A stretch of 64,000 nt of DNA from Pedobacter sp. B4-66 (GCF_018492665.1 NZ_JAFVME010000010.1:355306-419305), one strand, 5' to 3'. Counted from the stretch's first letter, positions 1 through 8,787 are shown. The notes: a model not told the origin generated them from the letters alone. Program-made: numbers and translations.

Positions 1-1573
1 GCATTTCATCAATCAGCACAAATGAATTTTCGGAAATACTGATCGCATCGAGGATCATTTTAAGTCTGTTTAGCTCTGCTTTAAAAGTTGATGTTTGATC
101 GTTCAGCGAATCCTTGATACGCATATATGAAAGCACTTTAAATATGGAAAGCGACATTTCTTTAGCGCAAACCGGAGCGCCTGAAAAGGCAAGCACCATG
201 TTAATACCTACTGTACGTAGGAATGTGCTTTTTCCGGCCATATTAGAGCCCGTAACGATGTCAACCGTCGGATGTCCCTCCAAACCAAAATCGTTCGCTA
301 CGCGCGCGCTTTCGTGAATTAGCGGATGTCCTAATTCAGTACCATGTAAGGTAAAGGTATCTGCAATTGTTGGAAAGTTCCAATCAGGCTGATTATGATT
401 AAGTGTTGCAAAGGAAATGAGCTCTTCGAACTGGCTGATCCTATACAGGCCTCCTACCAAATTAGCTGAAGATTTTGCATACCATTTAATTAAATCGAAA
501 GAGCATTTTAAATCTAAGAGTAAAAACAGGTTTAAAAGAAAACCTAAAAATGGGTTAAGTCTCACATCAAATGCCTTTATGATGGAAGCTAGTTGTTTGA
601 TTTGTTTACTTACGGGATCGTTTGTTTTATTTTTCTCGTCATTACCCTTAAAAAAGTCCTTAATATAAGGGCTCCGCCACGCTATATCTTCTGTCCACTT
701 TACTGTGCCAGAAAAGGAGTCTAGTAAATTTGAGCTTCCTGTAAACCCATAATAAATCTGATTAATGTATTTAAGGTTGAAAAAGATGATCCCCATATTA
801 AATATGGCTACAAAGCCAAATATTTTCCATACATAGCCGCCAAATATAGCACCAAGTATAAGCAGACCTATGGTAATATAAGGCCCTATTTTTACGTATA
901 ACTGAAGTACTTTACTTTTAGTAAATGTTAGGTGATTGGGTAGCTGATGCTCCAGCTTATCCTTAATAACATCAAGTTGGCCTGGTTTATGGTTTTGTAA
1001 TTCGGCCCTGAAGTGAAAGGTTTTATCTATATGCTCAGTTAATTCGGCAATAGCTTCTTGTCGCTTTAAAATAACTTCCTTTTCATTTGGCCTCCCAAGA
1101 TTTTCTGCAAGGATATTTAAGCCATTATTGGTATTGCATCTATTGATGTGAGCAAACAAAGTCCCTTGTCCGTAAATATCCAAATCAGATGAATATGGAT
1201 GGTATTCGTCGGCATAGTTTTCGCCATTGCTATATCCATTAATGTTTGAAGTAATGTGATTTACTTCATTTTGGTAAACCCACAAAAGCTGTTCTGCATA
1301 GGTTAGCTCCTGTTGCACCTCACTTTGCTTTTTAACCAAAATCATAAAAAGGATTACCGGGATAGCGGTTAGTGCTATTAATATCCAAGAAAACCCCATA
1401 TTTATGATGAGGGTAACTATTAATATCTCGGCAATAAAAAGACCTAAGCGGGAGAATGATATTTTATTGAGTTTACTTTTGAGGCCATCAATTTGGGCTT
1501 GCTGACTCTCTACATTATTTCTGTAATCGTTTAAAATGCTATCTTTTGTTCTTATCATTGTATTTTTCTCCAT
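1..1573 (-). CDS. MutS-related membrane-anchored ATPase (C-terminal end outside window)
   Basis: About 524 residues are visible, open to the window edge without a stop. Near residues 441-450 the reverse strand encodes the MutS-type Walker A GSNMAGKST, and the last visible residues LIDEM are the matching Walker B. The N-terminal region has two adjacent hydrophobic segments (about residues 40-80), and more lie around residues 230-280. This is the MutS domain V ATPase joined to membrane segments, not a full MutS1: the mismatch-binding domain I is not seen. Families of this type in Bacteroidota are labelled DNA mismatch repair protein, but their role is unknown. The start was chosen at the first ATG (1573); an in-frame ATG at 1558 with GGAG nine bases upstream is an alternative. 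It is divergent from rlmH. Confidence 0.85.
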   Translation of the reverse strand, partial: MEKNTMIRTKDSILNDYRNNVESQQAQIDGLKSKLNKISFSRLGLFIAEILIVTLIINMGFSWILIALTAIPVILFMILVKKQSEVQQELTYAEQLLWVYQNEVNHITSNINGYSNGENYADEYHPYSSDLDIYGQGTLFAHINRCNTNNGLNILAENLGRPNEKEVILKRQEAIAELTEHIDKTFHFRAELQNHKPGQLDVIKDKLEHQLPNHLTFTKSKVLQLYVKIGPYITIGLLILGAIFGGYVWKIFGFVAIFNMGIIFFNLKYINQIYYGFTGSSNLLDSFSGTVKWTEDIAWRSPYIKDFFKGNDEKNKTNDPVSKQIKQLASIIKAFDVRLNPFLGFLLNLFLLLDLKCSFDLIKWYAKSSANLVGGLYRISQFEELISFATLNHNQPDWNFPTIADTFTLHGTELGHPLIHESARVANDFGLEGHPTVDIVTGSNMAGKSTFLRTVGINMVLAFSGAPVCAKEMSLSIFKVLSYMRIKDSLNDQTSTFKAELNRLKMILDAISISENSFVLIDEM

Positions 1574-1637
1574 TGAACTGTTTTGCTTCGGCTCGGTTTG
1601 TTAAATATAGGGAATTGATTATTACTCCGCTAATTAG

Positions 1638-2111
1638 ATGAAAATTACACTACTTGTTACAGGAAAAACTGAAGAAAAATACCTTATTGAGGGTATTGAA
1701 AAGTATTTAAATCGATTAAAACATTACATCGTCTTTAATATGATTGTTATTCCTGATGTGAAAAACACTAAAAACTTAAGTGAAGCACAGCAAAAAAGCA
1801 AAGAGGCTGAGATGATGTTAAAGCATATCAGTAATCCGGATACTGTGATTTTACTTGATGAGAAAGGCAAAAAGTATACTTCTGTTCTTTTTTCTAATTA
1901 TTTAAACAAACAGATGATTGGAAGTGTTCAGCATTTGGTATTTGTAATAGGCGGGCCTTATGGCTTTGATGAGTCTGTTTATAAACGGGCTAACGGAAGC
2001 ATATCGCTTTCTGATATGACTTTCTCTCACCAAATGGTACGTTTATTCTTTGTAGAACAGCTATACAGAGCTTTTAGCATTTTAAAAGGTGAGCCATATC
2101 ACCACGAATAA
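1638..2111 (+). CDS. rlmH: 23S rRNA (pseudouridine1915-N3)-methyltransferase RlmH
   Basis: The 157-residue product has the usual length of RlmH, a SPOUT-class enzyme that methylates pseudouridine 1915 in helix 69 of 23S rRNA using S-adenosylmethionine. The family signature is clear: LDEKGK at 73-78, the knot loop VIGGPYGF at 103-110 and a C-terminal stretch ending in KGEPYHHE. The protein acts in the cytosol on the assembled 70S ribosome. It is divergent from the MutS-like gene with 64 bp between the starts and is followed by a small membrane peptide gene. Nothing in the sequence is unusual. Confidence 0.97.
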   Translation: MKITLLVTGKTEEKYLIEGIEKYLNRLKHYIVFNMIVIPDVKNTKNLSEAQQKSKEAEMMLKHISNPDTVILLDEKGKKYTSVLFSNYLNKQMIGSVQHLVFVIGGPYGFDESVYKRANGSISLSDMTFSHQMVRLFFVEQLYRAFSILKGEPYHHE

Positions 2112-2172
2112 TCTGTGTTAATTTTATGGAAATTTAAAACGGCTTTCATCATTATATAAAAGGAGATTTACT

Positions 2173-2301
2173 ATGCGCTTACCATCAGATTATAAAAGAA
2201 ATTATAGGTTTAAAAGCGACAAGAGAAAGGATCGTTTAAGCTATATTATTGCTATTGTTGTTTCGGCAATAGCATTTTTGCTGATCTGGTATCTGGCTTA
2301 A
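2173..2301 (+). CDS. small single-pass membrane protein, 42 aa
   Basis: An ATG at 2173 opens a 42-codon frame ending with TAA at 2299-2301. It is preceded by AAAGGAGATTTACT, a strong Shine-Dalgarno sequence, which is unusual in a genome where most starts lack one. The first 22 residues are rich in Lys and Arg, and residues 24-42 form one hydrophobic helix ending at the C-terminus, giving a predicted cytosol-in single-pass topology. A hairpin terminator follows at once, which supports a real gene. I do not recognise a family. It may be translated with rlmH (61 bp upstream) or alone. Confidence 0.7.
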   Translation: MRLPSDYKRNYRFKSDKRKDRLSYIIAIVVSAIAFLLIWYLA

Positions 2302-2304
2302 AAC

Positions 2305-2338
2305 AACGAAGCCGAATTATAAATAACCCGGCTTCGTT
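2305..2338. terminator. bidirectional hairpin terminator
   Basis: A 10-bp perfect stem (AACGAAGCCG with CGGCTTCGTT) and a 14-nt AT-rich loop lie between the convergent small membrane protein gene and the DUF5606 gene. The T tracts are short, so it is a moderate terminator in either direction. Confidence 0.7.
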
Positions 2339-2357
2339 TAATATTGTAATTAGCTAA

Positions 2358-2897
2358 CTACACGCCTTTTTTACTGGTCATGCTTGCTTTTTTAGCTGGT
2401 TGTGATGTTTTAGCCGGCGCTTTTGCATTTGATGGCTTTGGCGTACCTTTTGGCTTTTTATCGCTTTTCTCTTCTGCTTTTAAAGCTTCTTGCTCTGGCG
2501 TTACTGAAGGTGCTTCCTCTGAAAACAAAGGCAACTCTTTTAGTAAATGATACCAGGTAATGATCTTTTTCATGTCAGAGGTATATACTTTCTCTTCATC
2601 ATGAGCTGGAGCTACTTCTTTAAAGAATGCTTTTAAAGCCGTTATGTCTGATTTTGCATCAGGAACGTTTCCTTTAGCGGCAGCAATGTTAGCCAAAACA
2701 TCTACAAGTTTCAGATCTTCATCTTCACCGTAAATGGTAATGTCTTCTAATGATGCAAGTTTGGTTGTAGTAATATTGGCTACAATTTTAACTTTCTGAG
2801 CATCAAGGCTCTCAAGAACATATCCGCCTTTATTTTGCCCTACTAGTTTAAATAGGCCTGGTCTCCCAGATACTGCTACTATTCCTCTTAAATTCAT
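2358..2897 (-). CDS. DUF5606 domain protein
   Basis: The 179-residue product starts with the DUF5606 signature (MNLRGIVAVSGRPGLFKL). The conserved domain covers about residues 1-135 and is followed by a low-complexity tail rich in Lys, Pro, Ala and Ser (about 136-179), which is very basic and probably disordered. Its function is unknown; the family is restricted to Bacteroidota and is cytosolic by sequence. The start lies one base beyond the stop of the cyclophilin gene, so the two are translated from one mRNA. The tail might bind nucleic acid; that is inference only. Confidence 0.85.
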   Translation of the reverse strand: MNLRGIVAVSGRPGLFKLVGQNKGGYVLESLDAQKVKIVANITTTKLASLEDITIYGEDEDLKLVDVLANIAAAKGNVPDAKSDITALKAFFKEVAPAHDEEKVYTSDMKKIITWYHLLKELPLFSEEAPSVTPEQEALKAEEKSDKKPKGTPKPSNAKAPAKTSQPAKKASMTSKKGV

Positions 2898-2898
2898 A

Positions 2899-3360
2899 TT
2901 AATCCTCTATTACTTCTATTCCTAAAATCTTGTCACCTTGTTTAATATCATCAACAATATCGACATTTTCTACTACTTTACCGAATACAGTATGATTTCT
3001 ATCTAAGTGAGCAGTATTGTCTCTGCTGTGGCAGATAAAAAACTGTGATCCTCCAGTGTTTCTTCCGGCGTGTGCCATCGATAAAACACCACGGTCATGA
3101 TATTGGTTCTCACCAGAAAGCTCACAATCAATTTTATAACCTGGGCCACCAGTACCTGCTAAGTGTGCTTTTGCAGGATCTTTAGAGTTTGGACATCCAG
3201 CCTGAACCACAAAGTTTGGTATTACTCTGTGAAATGTAATCCCATCATAAAATCCTTCGTTAGCTAATTTTTTAAAGTTAGCAACTGTATTTGGTGCATC
3301 CTGATCATAAAACTGAACAGTCATGTTCCCTTTCTCTGTTTTAATTATTGCTTTACTCAT
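2899..3360 (-). CDS. cyclophilin-type peptidyl-prolyl cis-trans isomerase
   Basis: This is a 153-residue single-domain cyclophilin that isomerises Xaa-Pro bonds. It shows the hallmark FHRVIPNFVVQAG at 43-55 with catalytic Arg45, GGSQFFI at 103-109 and the HTVFGKV block near 123-129. No signal peptide is present, so it is cytosolic. The frame extends upstream to a TTG at 3381, but the ATG at 3360 begins the family-typical MSKAIIKTEKG and lies downstream of a good promoter. It is first in an operon with the DUF5606 gene (one-base gap). Confidence 0.95.
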   Translation of the reverse strand: MSKAIIKTEKGNMTVQFYDQDAPNTVANFKKLANEGFYDGITFHRVIPNFVVQAGCPNSKDPAKAHLAGTGGPGYKIDCELSGENQYHDRGVLSMAHAGRNTGGSQFFICHSRDNTAHLDRNHTVFGKVVENVDIVDDIKQGDKILGIEVIED

Positions 3361-3378
3361 GTTATTTTTTGTAAACGC

Positions 3379-3408
3379 CAAACTTAGATAAAATAGTTTT
3401 TATATGCA
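3379..3408 (-). promoter_or_regulatory. Bacteroidota-type promoter for the cyclophilin operon
   Basis: On the minus strand a TTG (3408-3406) is followed after 19 nt by TAAGTTTG (3386-3379), matching the TTG/TAnnTTTG consensus. The box ends 18 nt before the ATG at 3360. Confidence 0.65.
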
Positions 3409-3492
3409 ATTTATACTAAAAGCGTTATATGTACATTATAATTTTATATTGGTATACAAAAAATATACATTCGTACTCATTGATACAAACGC

Positions 3493-4761
3493 ATGATTTT
3501 AAGCTTTAAAAAATTTGGCATTCTATTTTTCTTACTTGTAGTTACAATAGCTGCCAAGGCATCGTCTATTCTTATCTACATGGATGAGGATCAAAAGAAT
3601 CATTTAAAGGCTTATGGCATTGCCTATTGGAGCATAAAGCAGAAAGCGGATGTTAGCTGGCTTTTGAATTATAGAGGTGGCAGCTTTTTAATCGGCTACA
3701 ATAAAGCCATTGAAGATGAATGCAAAACAAGAGGCGTTTCTTATCAGATACTTGCAGATGGAAAGGTAACGGGTATTTTAAATGAGATCAGCGATCCGCA
3801 GGTAAATATGGAAATGGTGAAGCTCGAAAAAGCTCCCAAAATAGCTGTTTACTCGCCCAAAAGTAAATTACCATGGGATGATGCCGTGACAATGGTACTT
3901 ACCTATGCTGAAATCCCTTACGACGTAGTATATGATGATGACGTTTTGAAGGATAAGCTGTCGGCCTATGACTGGCTACACCTTCATCATGAGGATTTTA
4001 CCGGTCAGTACGGTCGTTTTTGGAGTTCATTTAGAAATGCGACATGGTATCGTGAGGACGTTAAAAATCAAGAAGCTACAGCTAAAAGAAATGGCTTTAC
4101 TAAGGTATCTCAATTAAAACTTGCCGTGGCAAAACGAATAAAGGAATTCTGTACAGGTGGAGGCTTCCTTTTTGCCATGTGCTCAGGTACTGATAGTTTT
4201 GACATTGCATTGAGCGCTGAAGGCGTCGATATTTGCGAAAGTATGTTTGATGGTGATGCTGCTGATCCGCAGGCTCAGAGTAAACTTAATTACAATAACA
4301 CCTTTGCTTTTAAAGATTTTAAGCTTGATGAAAACCCTAATAATTACGAGTTTTCTGATATTGATGCTACCCAGACAAGAACACTGGTACAGTCGAATGA
4401 TTTTTTCACTTTGTTTGATTTCTCTGCAAAATGGGATCTTGTGCCAACTATGCTAACTCAAAATCATGATAAGGTTATTAAAGGGTTTATGGGGCAAACT
4501 ACCGCATTTAAAAAACGTGTTGTAAAACCAAGTGTAACTGTTCTTGGAGAAAACAAAGGTGCTGAAGAAGTGCGCTATTTAAATGGGGAGATTGGCAAAG
4601 GTCAGTTTACTTTCTATGGTGGTCATGATCCTGAAGATTATCAGCATGCTGTAGGAGATCCTCCAACAGACTTAAACCTGCACCCTAATTCGCCAGGCTA
4701 CAGGTTGATATTGAACAATGTTTTGTTTCCCGCTGCTAAAAAAAAGCCTCAAAAGACTTAG
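3493..4761 (+). CDS. secreted protein of unknown function with GATase1-like features
   Basis: The 422-residue product begins with a cleavable signal peptide (hydrophobic 9-20, cut likely after AKA at 23), so it acts in the periplasm or outside. Close homologues in Bacteroidota are, as far as I recall, often labelled asparagine synthetase B, but I see neither the N-terminal nucleophile cysteine domain nor the ATP-pyrophosphatase motif SGGxDS of that enzyme. What is visible is a Rossmann-like segment with a nucleophile-elbow-like GGFLFAMCSGTDSFD (223-237), a HLHHEDF block (163-169) and a late GGHDPED (376-382), an order resembling class I glutamine amidotransferase or ThuA-like folds. That fold assignment is inference. 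The gene stands alone, converging on the porin gene. Confidence 0.75.
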   Translation: MILSFKKFGILFFLLVVTIAAKASSILIYMDEDQKNHLKAYGIAYWSIKQKADVSWLLNYRGGSFLIGYNKAIEDECKTRGVSYQILADGKVTGILNEISDPQVNMEMVKLEKAPKIAVYSPKSKLPWDDAVTMVLTYAEIPYDVVYDDDVLKDKLSAYDWLHLHHEDFTGQYGRFWSSFRNATWYREDVKNQEATAKRNGFTKVSQLKLAVAKRIKEFCTGGGFLFAMCSGTDSFDIALSAEGVDICESMFDGDAADPQAQSKLNYNNTFAFKDFKLDENPNNYEFSDIDATQTRTLVQSNDFFTLFDFSAKWDLVPTMLTQNHDKVIKGFMGQTTAFKKRVVKPSVTVLGENKGAEEVRYLNGEIGKGQFTFYGGHDPEDYQHAVGDPPTDLNLHPNSPGYRLILNNVLFPAAKKKPQKT

Positions 4762-4824
4762 CAATGAAAATATGTTCGCTCACTTCGTCATCTCGACGAT
4801 AGCTTTAATCTGCTCATTCGTAGT

Positions 4825-6846
4825 TTAATCGTAGAAATTCCAGCTTACACCAAATTTGAACAGTAATCGATCCGGCATTGGATAACGGTTAACAGAATAG
4901 TACCCTTTGTAAATTAAACCTTGGTTTACGTAATCGCATTTCACAAAAAGATTAGCTCTTCTTAAGCTTGCTTTAACCCATACATCGACAATTGGTGTCG
5001 TATCAAAGGTTACATCTTTACCAACATAAAACTGACCTGTGGCTGTTGAATAAGAGTATGCCTTATATGGAGTGTTATAGCGCACGTCAAAACCGACATT
5101 TGTTTTTAACACCTTAAAGAAGGTTTGATCCAGATAAAAACTATTGAAAGTATAAATTTCCGGAGTACGCAACTTATCAGGATTATCTGTTTTTTGGTAA
5201 ACCACATAACTTTCCAGATTAAACTTACCAAACCTGAACTTTTTACCTGCAGTTATTTTAAGGAGATTTATAGAAGAACCTAATTGAAACGGCTTAATAC
5301 CCCCTAAATCATCCTGACCAAAATACAGGTAATTGTCTATTAAATAATATTGTGCACCCGCATCAAAACCGAACTTGTCGTTAATAAAATTAAAAGATAG
5401 ATTGATGGTTTTAGTACGATCGAAATTATTTTCCCAACGGTAATGGTTCCCAAAATAATTGACATAAGTTTCATCAGGCGACTTGTTTTGGAAATAAGCA
5501 CCAAGCGCAATACGCCCCACAGATTTACTTAACTTAACATTACTTTTGGCTTCGTATAGAAAATCACCGATGTTACGTCCCTGAAAGATTTGTTGCAAAT
5601 CAACATTAAAATCTATTTTATCACTTAAACGATAACCGGCGTTACCCAACAAGGTAATGTTTTGGAAGGTTGATGAGTAATCATAAAATCTTGTCCTGTC
5701 CCTGTACAGCACCATTTGATTATACTTATAAAAGTCGTGCTTTATACCTACGTCTAATTTCAGTTCATTTTTGATAATTGAACTTCCTTTTGACCTTAAG
5801 AAAAAGCTGTATATAAATTCATTTTGTATATGGCTGTATCTGGTACTGTCATTAGTAAAAGTACTATCTGCAATACCAATCCCATGTGGAAAGACAGCAT
5901 TCCTAACACTTGTGTCAGGAATATCTTCATCCTTTTGAAATGCATAAGAGTTTGCATCGTACTTTAAGGTATAGGATATCTTATTTGTAGGTAGAATTTT
6001 TTTTGTTATTTCCTGGGCAACGCTGTCTATCCGGCCTACAAAATAAGTTTGCTTAAGCATAAATCCGGTTTGACGATAGATTCGCTTTCCTGTTTGTAAC
6101 CTAACTGGCTCCGTAAGCTTATCTACAGATGTTTGTGCAGCACCTGTAACAAAAATGGAATCGTTAGTAATTGAACCATTTTCCTGAGTTTTAAGGGTAT
6201 TAAATACAACACTCGTCCACAGGTTATACCTTTTGTTTGGCGACTGGTACCAACTAAAGAGAGCTCCATTGAGGTCATCTCCCCTTTGCCTTCTATAATA
6301 TCCGTTTGCCCCTATTCTATTAAAATTAAGCCCAATATTAAAATTTGGCTTAATATTTTGGGAGTGTACAACTTTAAAAACCTGTTCCGCTTCGCCAGCA
6401 CTAACGTAATAAAGACTGGTAAATGGTGTTCTGGCCTGATAATACTTAATATCGTCATGCGTCATCGCATAATAATCCAAATTGTGTATTCCTATATCAA
6501 AACCTATGGTTTTTACGGGTTCAAAAAGCATTGGTCTGGCTGATAGACCTAAGTTACCAACTCCAACAGTTGGTGTTCTTGGTTGTACTAACACATTAAA
6601 ATTCTGAAAACCGGTTAGGGTTGTATCCAGAGCTATAGTTTGTATGCTATCTTTTGTTAGCCTCAGCGTAGTATACCTAATGTATTTTGAGGTAAATATT
6701 ACAGAGTCTCGCCCTTCCTCTTCCTTTTTCCTTAAGGAATCCATCTCTTTATTCTCTCTAACGGAAGTTTTTAAATCCTGCGCAAACAATTGTGCACCAC
6801 CGAAGATGACAAAGCAAAAAACAAGAAAGGCAATGTTTTTATACAT
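4825..6846 (-). CDS. putative outer-membrane porin (Porin_10-like)
   Basis: The 673-residue product has a signal peptide (MYKNIAFLVFCFVIFGGAQLFA, cut near residue 22) and then a long run of alternating amphipathic beta segments rich in Tyr, Asn and Phe ending in aromatic FYD, typical of outer-membrane beta barrels. The FDIGIHNLDYY and YYRRQRGDDLNG blocks recall the Bacteroidota putative porin family (Pfam Porin_10). The substrate is unknown. Its ATG overlaps the stop of the purine nucleoside phosphorylase gene by one base, so it is the last gene of the lpxK operon. A link with nucleoside uptake is possible from the neighbour but unproven. Confidence 0.8.
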   Translation of the reverse strand: MYKNIAFLVFCFVIFGGAQLFAQDLKTSVRENKEMDSLRKKEEEGRDSVIFTSKYIRYTTLRLTKDSIQTIALDTTLTGFQNFNVLVQPRTPTVGVGNLGLSARPMLFEPVKTIGFDIGIHNLDYYAMTHDDIKYYQARTPFTSLYYVSAGEAEQVFKVVHSQNIKPNFNIGLNFNRIGANGYYRRQRGDDLNGALFSWYQSPNKRYNLWTSVVFNTLKTQENGSITNDSIFVTGAAQTSVDKLTEPVRLQTGKRIYRQTGFMLKQTYFVGRIDSVAQEITKKILPTNKISYTLKYDANSYAFQKDEDIPDTSVRNAVFPHGIGIADSTFTNDSTRYSHIQNEFIYSFFLRSKGSSIIKNELKLDVGIKHDFYKYNQMVLYRDRTRFYDYSSTFQNITLLGNAGYRLSDKIDFNVDLQQIFQGRNIGDFLYEAKSNVKLSKSVGRIALGAYFQNKSPDETYVNYFGNHYRWENNFDRTKTINLSFNFINDKFGFDAGAQYYLIDNYLYFGQDDLGGIKPFQLGSSINLLKITAGKKFRFGKFNLESYVVYQKTDNPDKLRTPEIYTFNSFYLDQTFFKVLKTNVGFDVRYNTPYKAYSYSTATGQFYVGKDVTFDTTPIVDVWVKASLRRANLFVKCDYVNQGLIYKGYYSVNRYPMPDRLLFKFGVSWNFYD

Positions 6847-7661
6847 TATAAAGTTGAAATTAACTGGCTCAATATTTTTGTCATTTTAGGCTCGGCTATC
6901 TTTGCTGTCTCTATTATTTCTTCGAGACTTACGGGTTCTAACACTTCGGTAAATCCTTCATCTGTTAATACAGAAATTGCAAACACCGGAACACCCATAT
7001 GATTGGCAACAATAACCTCCGGCACAGTACTCATCCCTACGGCATCACCTCCAATAATTCTTAAATAGTTGTACTCTGCTTTTGTTTCTAAATTAGGCCC
7101 CGTTACGGCAATGTAAACGCCTTGGTGGCAAGTAATGTTGTTGTCGTTAGCAATATTAATTGCTTGCTTTATTAACGATCTGTTATAAGGCTGGCTCATA
7201 TCAGGGAAACGAGGGCCCATATCTGAATCATTACTGCCACGTAAAGGACTCTCAGGTTGCAAATTGATGTGATCATTGATCACCATTAAGTCGCCTTTTT
7301 TAAATTCCGGATTTAATGACCCCGCAGCATTTGAAACAAATAGATGAGCAATTCCTAAAACTTTCATCACCCTTATTGGGAATGTGATTTGCTGCATGGA
7401 GTAGCCTTCGTAATAATGAAGACGGCCTTGCATTGCTACTACTTTCTTACCATTAAGTTTCCCGAATATTAGCTTTCCGGTATGAAACTCTAACGTTGAG
7501 ATTGGGAAATTAGGAATATTGGAATACATTAACTGGTACTCTACCTCAATATCATTAACAAGACCACCTAGTCCAGTTCCTAAAACAATGCCAATTTCCG
7601 GAAGGAAATTATCAGTTTTTCGCTTTATATATTCAACGGTTTCGTGTAGTGCTTGAAACAT
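6846..7661 (-). CDS. purine nucleoside phosphorylase (PNP, family 2)
   Basis: A 271-residue trimeric-type PNP that splits inosine, guanosine and their deoxy forms with phosphate into base and (deoxy)ribose-1-phosphate. Visible motifs are GTGLGG at 28-33, the phosphate and ribose site residues in FHTGKL, the GRLHYYEGY loop, VSNAAGSLNP and GDAVGMSTVPEV. It is cytosolic and serves purine salvage. The start lies 29 bp inside the end of lpxK, and its stop overlaps the start of the porin gene, so the three genes are translationally linked. Confidence 0.95.
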   Translation of the reverse strand: MFQALHETVEYIKRKTDNFLPEIGIVLGTGLGGLVNDIEVEYQLMYSNIPNFPISTLEFHTGKLIFGKLNGKKVVAMQGRLHYYEGYSMQQITFPIRVMKVLGIAHLFVSNAAGSLNPEFKKGDLMVINDHINLQPESPLRGSNDSDMGPRFPDMSQPYNRSLIKQAINIANDNNITCHQGVYIAVTGPNLETKAEYNYLRIIGGDAVGMSTVPEVIVANHMGVPVFAISVLTDEGFTEVLEPVSLEEIIETAKIAEPKMTKILSQLISTL

Positions 7662-8694
7662 AATCTAAAATCTTTTGATCAAATGTAGCTTTATCTTCTT
7701 CTTGCAATGTAATTTTAACTGGCAAATAAAAGACAGGCAAATTTAAAAGTAATTCTTTTAATACACCATCTAATAAACGCTGTGCATCTTTTTCTGTTGT
7801 TATTATTATTTTTTCTTCAGAAGGATTGTTATTAAAGGCATTTACCAGCTGTTGAATGTTTTGGGTGGCAAACCGATAATGGTCGGGATAATCATGATGA
7901 TCTATCTGTGAGGTATATTTCTGCAACTCAGTTAACAAAGGTAAAGGATTGGCTATACCTGTTATCAAAAACACAGCTGTAGTATTTGAAATTGAAGTCA
8001 AAGGCTTTTGCTCTTTACTAATAAGATGTGTAAGGTTACCATAAGTTAGAAACGAGAATGATAGGTTTTCTTTTGCTTTAGCATCAAATTTATTTAAACA
8101 GGCTTGCTTTTGGTGGATATCTATTTTAACTGGCCCTTTGGTAACCAATAATGCCTGTGCACGATGATAGCCTGTAAATGGTTCTCTTAAATTCCCCGCA
8201 GGAAGCAAAAATTGTGGTCTTAATAGCTTTTGATATTCAAAAAGAAGAATGCTAAAACCTGGCTTTACACTTCTATGCTGAAAGGCATCGTCGAGTATTA
8301 TAATGTCGTGATTGCTTTTTAAATGGTTAATACCTGTTACCCTATCTTCGCAAACAGCCACGGTTACATTAGAAAACTTATTATAAAACTGCATAGGCTC
8401 ATCGCCTATTGTCTCGGCGGTAGCGGTTTTATCTGCGAGGATATATCCCTTGGTTTTGCGGCCGTACCCCCTACTTAAAATGGCAATCCGCTTCTCAGAA
8501 AGAAGATTTACCAGGTATTCTGTTACTGGGCTCTTACCTGAACCGCCAACAACAAGATTACCTACACAGATAATCGGTAGGTTGAAGCTCGTTTGCTTAA
8601 ACATACCTGTATCAAATAGCTTGTTCCTGATAAGAATCACTAAGCCATACAGGGCAGAAAACGGAAGTAACAACAGTCGGAGGTATTTAATCAT
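7633..8694 (-). CDS. lpxK: tetraacyldisaccharide 4'-kinase LpxK
   Basis: The 353-residue inner-membrane enzyme phosphorylates the 4' position of the lipid A disaccharide precursor in the Raetz pathway. An N-terminal hydrophobic anchor (about 5-24) is followed by the P-loop VGGSGKSP (49-56) and the family motif DDAFQHR. The ATG at 8694 was preferred to an upstream in-frame TTG at 8706 because it starts the typical MIKYLRLLLLP. It is the first gene of an operon with the phosphorylase and the porin. Its presence shows a lipid A-bearing outer membrane. Confidence 0.95.
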   Translation of the reverse strand: MIKYLRLLLLPFSALYGLVILIRNKLFDTGMFKQTSFNLPIICVGNLVVGGSGKSPVTEYLVNLLSEKRIAILSRGYGRKTKGYILADKTATAETIGDEPMQFYNKFSNVTVAVCEDRVTGINHLKSNHDIIILDDAFQHRSVKPGFSILLFEYQKLLRPQFLLPAGNLREPFTGYHRAQALLVTKGPVKIDIHQKQACLNKFDAKAKENLSFSFLTYGNLTHLISKEQKPLTSISNTTAVFLITGIANPLPLLTELQKYTSQIDHHDYPDHYRFATQNIQQLVNAFNNNPSEEKIIITTEKDAQRLLDGVLKELLLNLPVFYLPVKITLQEEDKATFDQKILDYVSSTTRNR

Positions 8695-8703
8695 TTGAGC
8701 TTT

Positions 8704-8711
8704 CAAAAATA
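8704..8711 (-). promoter_or_regulatory. -7 box just upstream of lpxK
   Basis: TATTTTTG on the minus strand ends 9 nt before the lpxK ATG. No TTG lies at the normal -33 distance, so confidence is limited. If used, the leader would be only a few bases. Confidence 0.35.
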
Positions 8712-8779
8712 AGAATTATTACCGCTCATTTTATCACGTTTATGAGGATTACCCTTTACCAGTGTAATAAATAAAAGTT

Positions 8780-8787
8780 TACCTTTG
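8780..8787 (+). promoter_or_regulatory. -7 promoter box of pruA
   Basis: TACCTTTG matches TAnnTTTG perfectly and lies 20 nt before the pruA ATG. A -33 TTG is not seen at 19-21 nt. Confidence 0.5.

Noticed and set aside
4776..4824. GTCATCTCGACGATAG-like segment resembling a REP repeat
   Set aside because: The stem is only 5 bp and no second copy was found in the window; similarity to known Bacteroidota repeats is from memory only.
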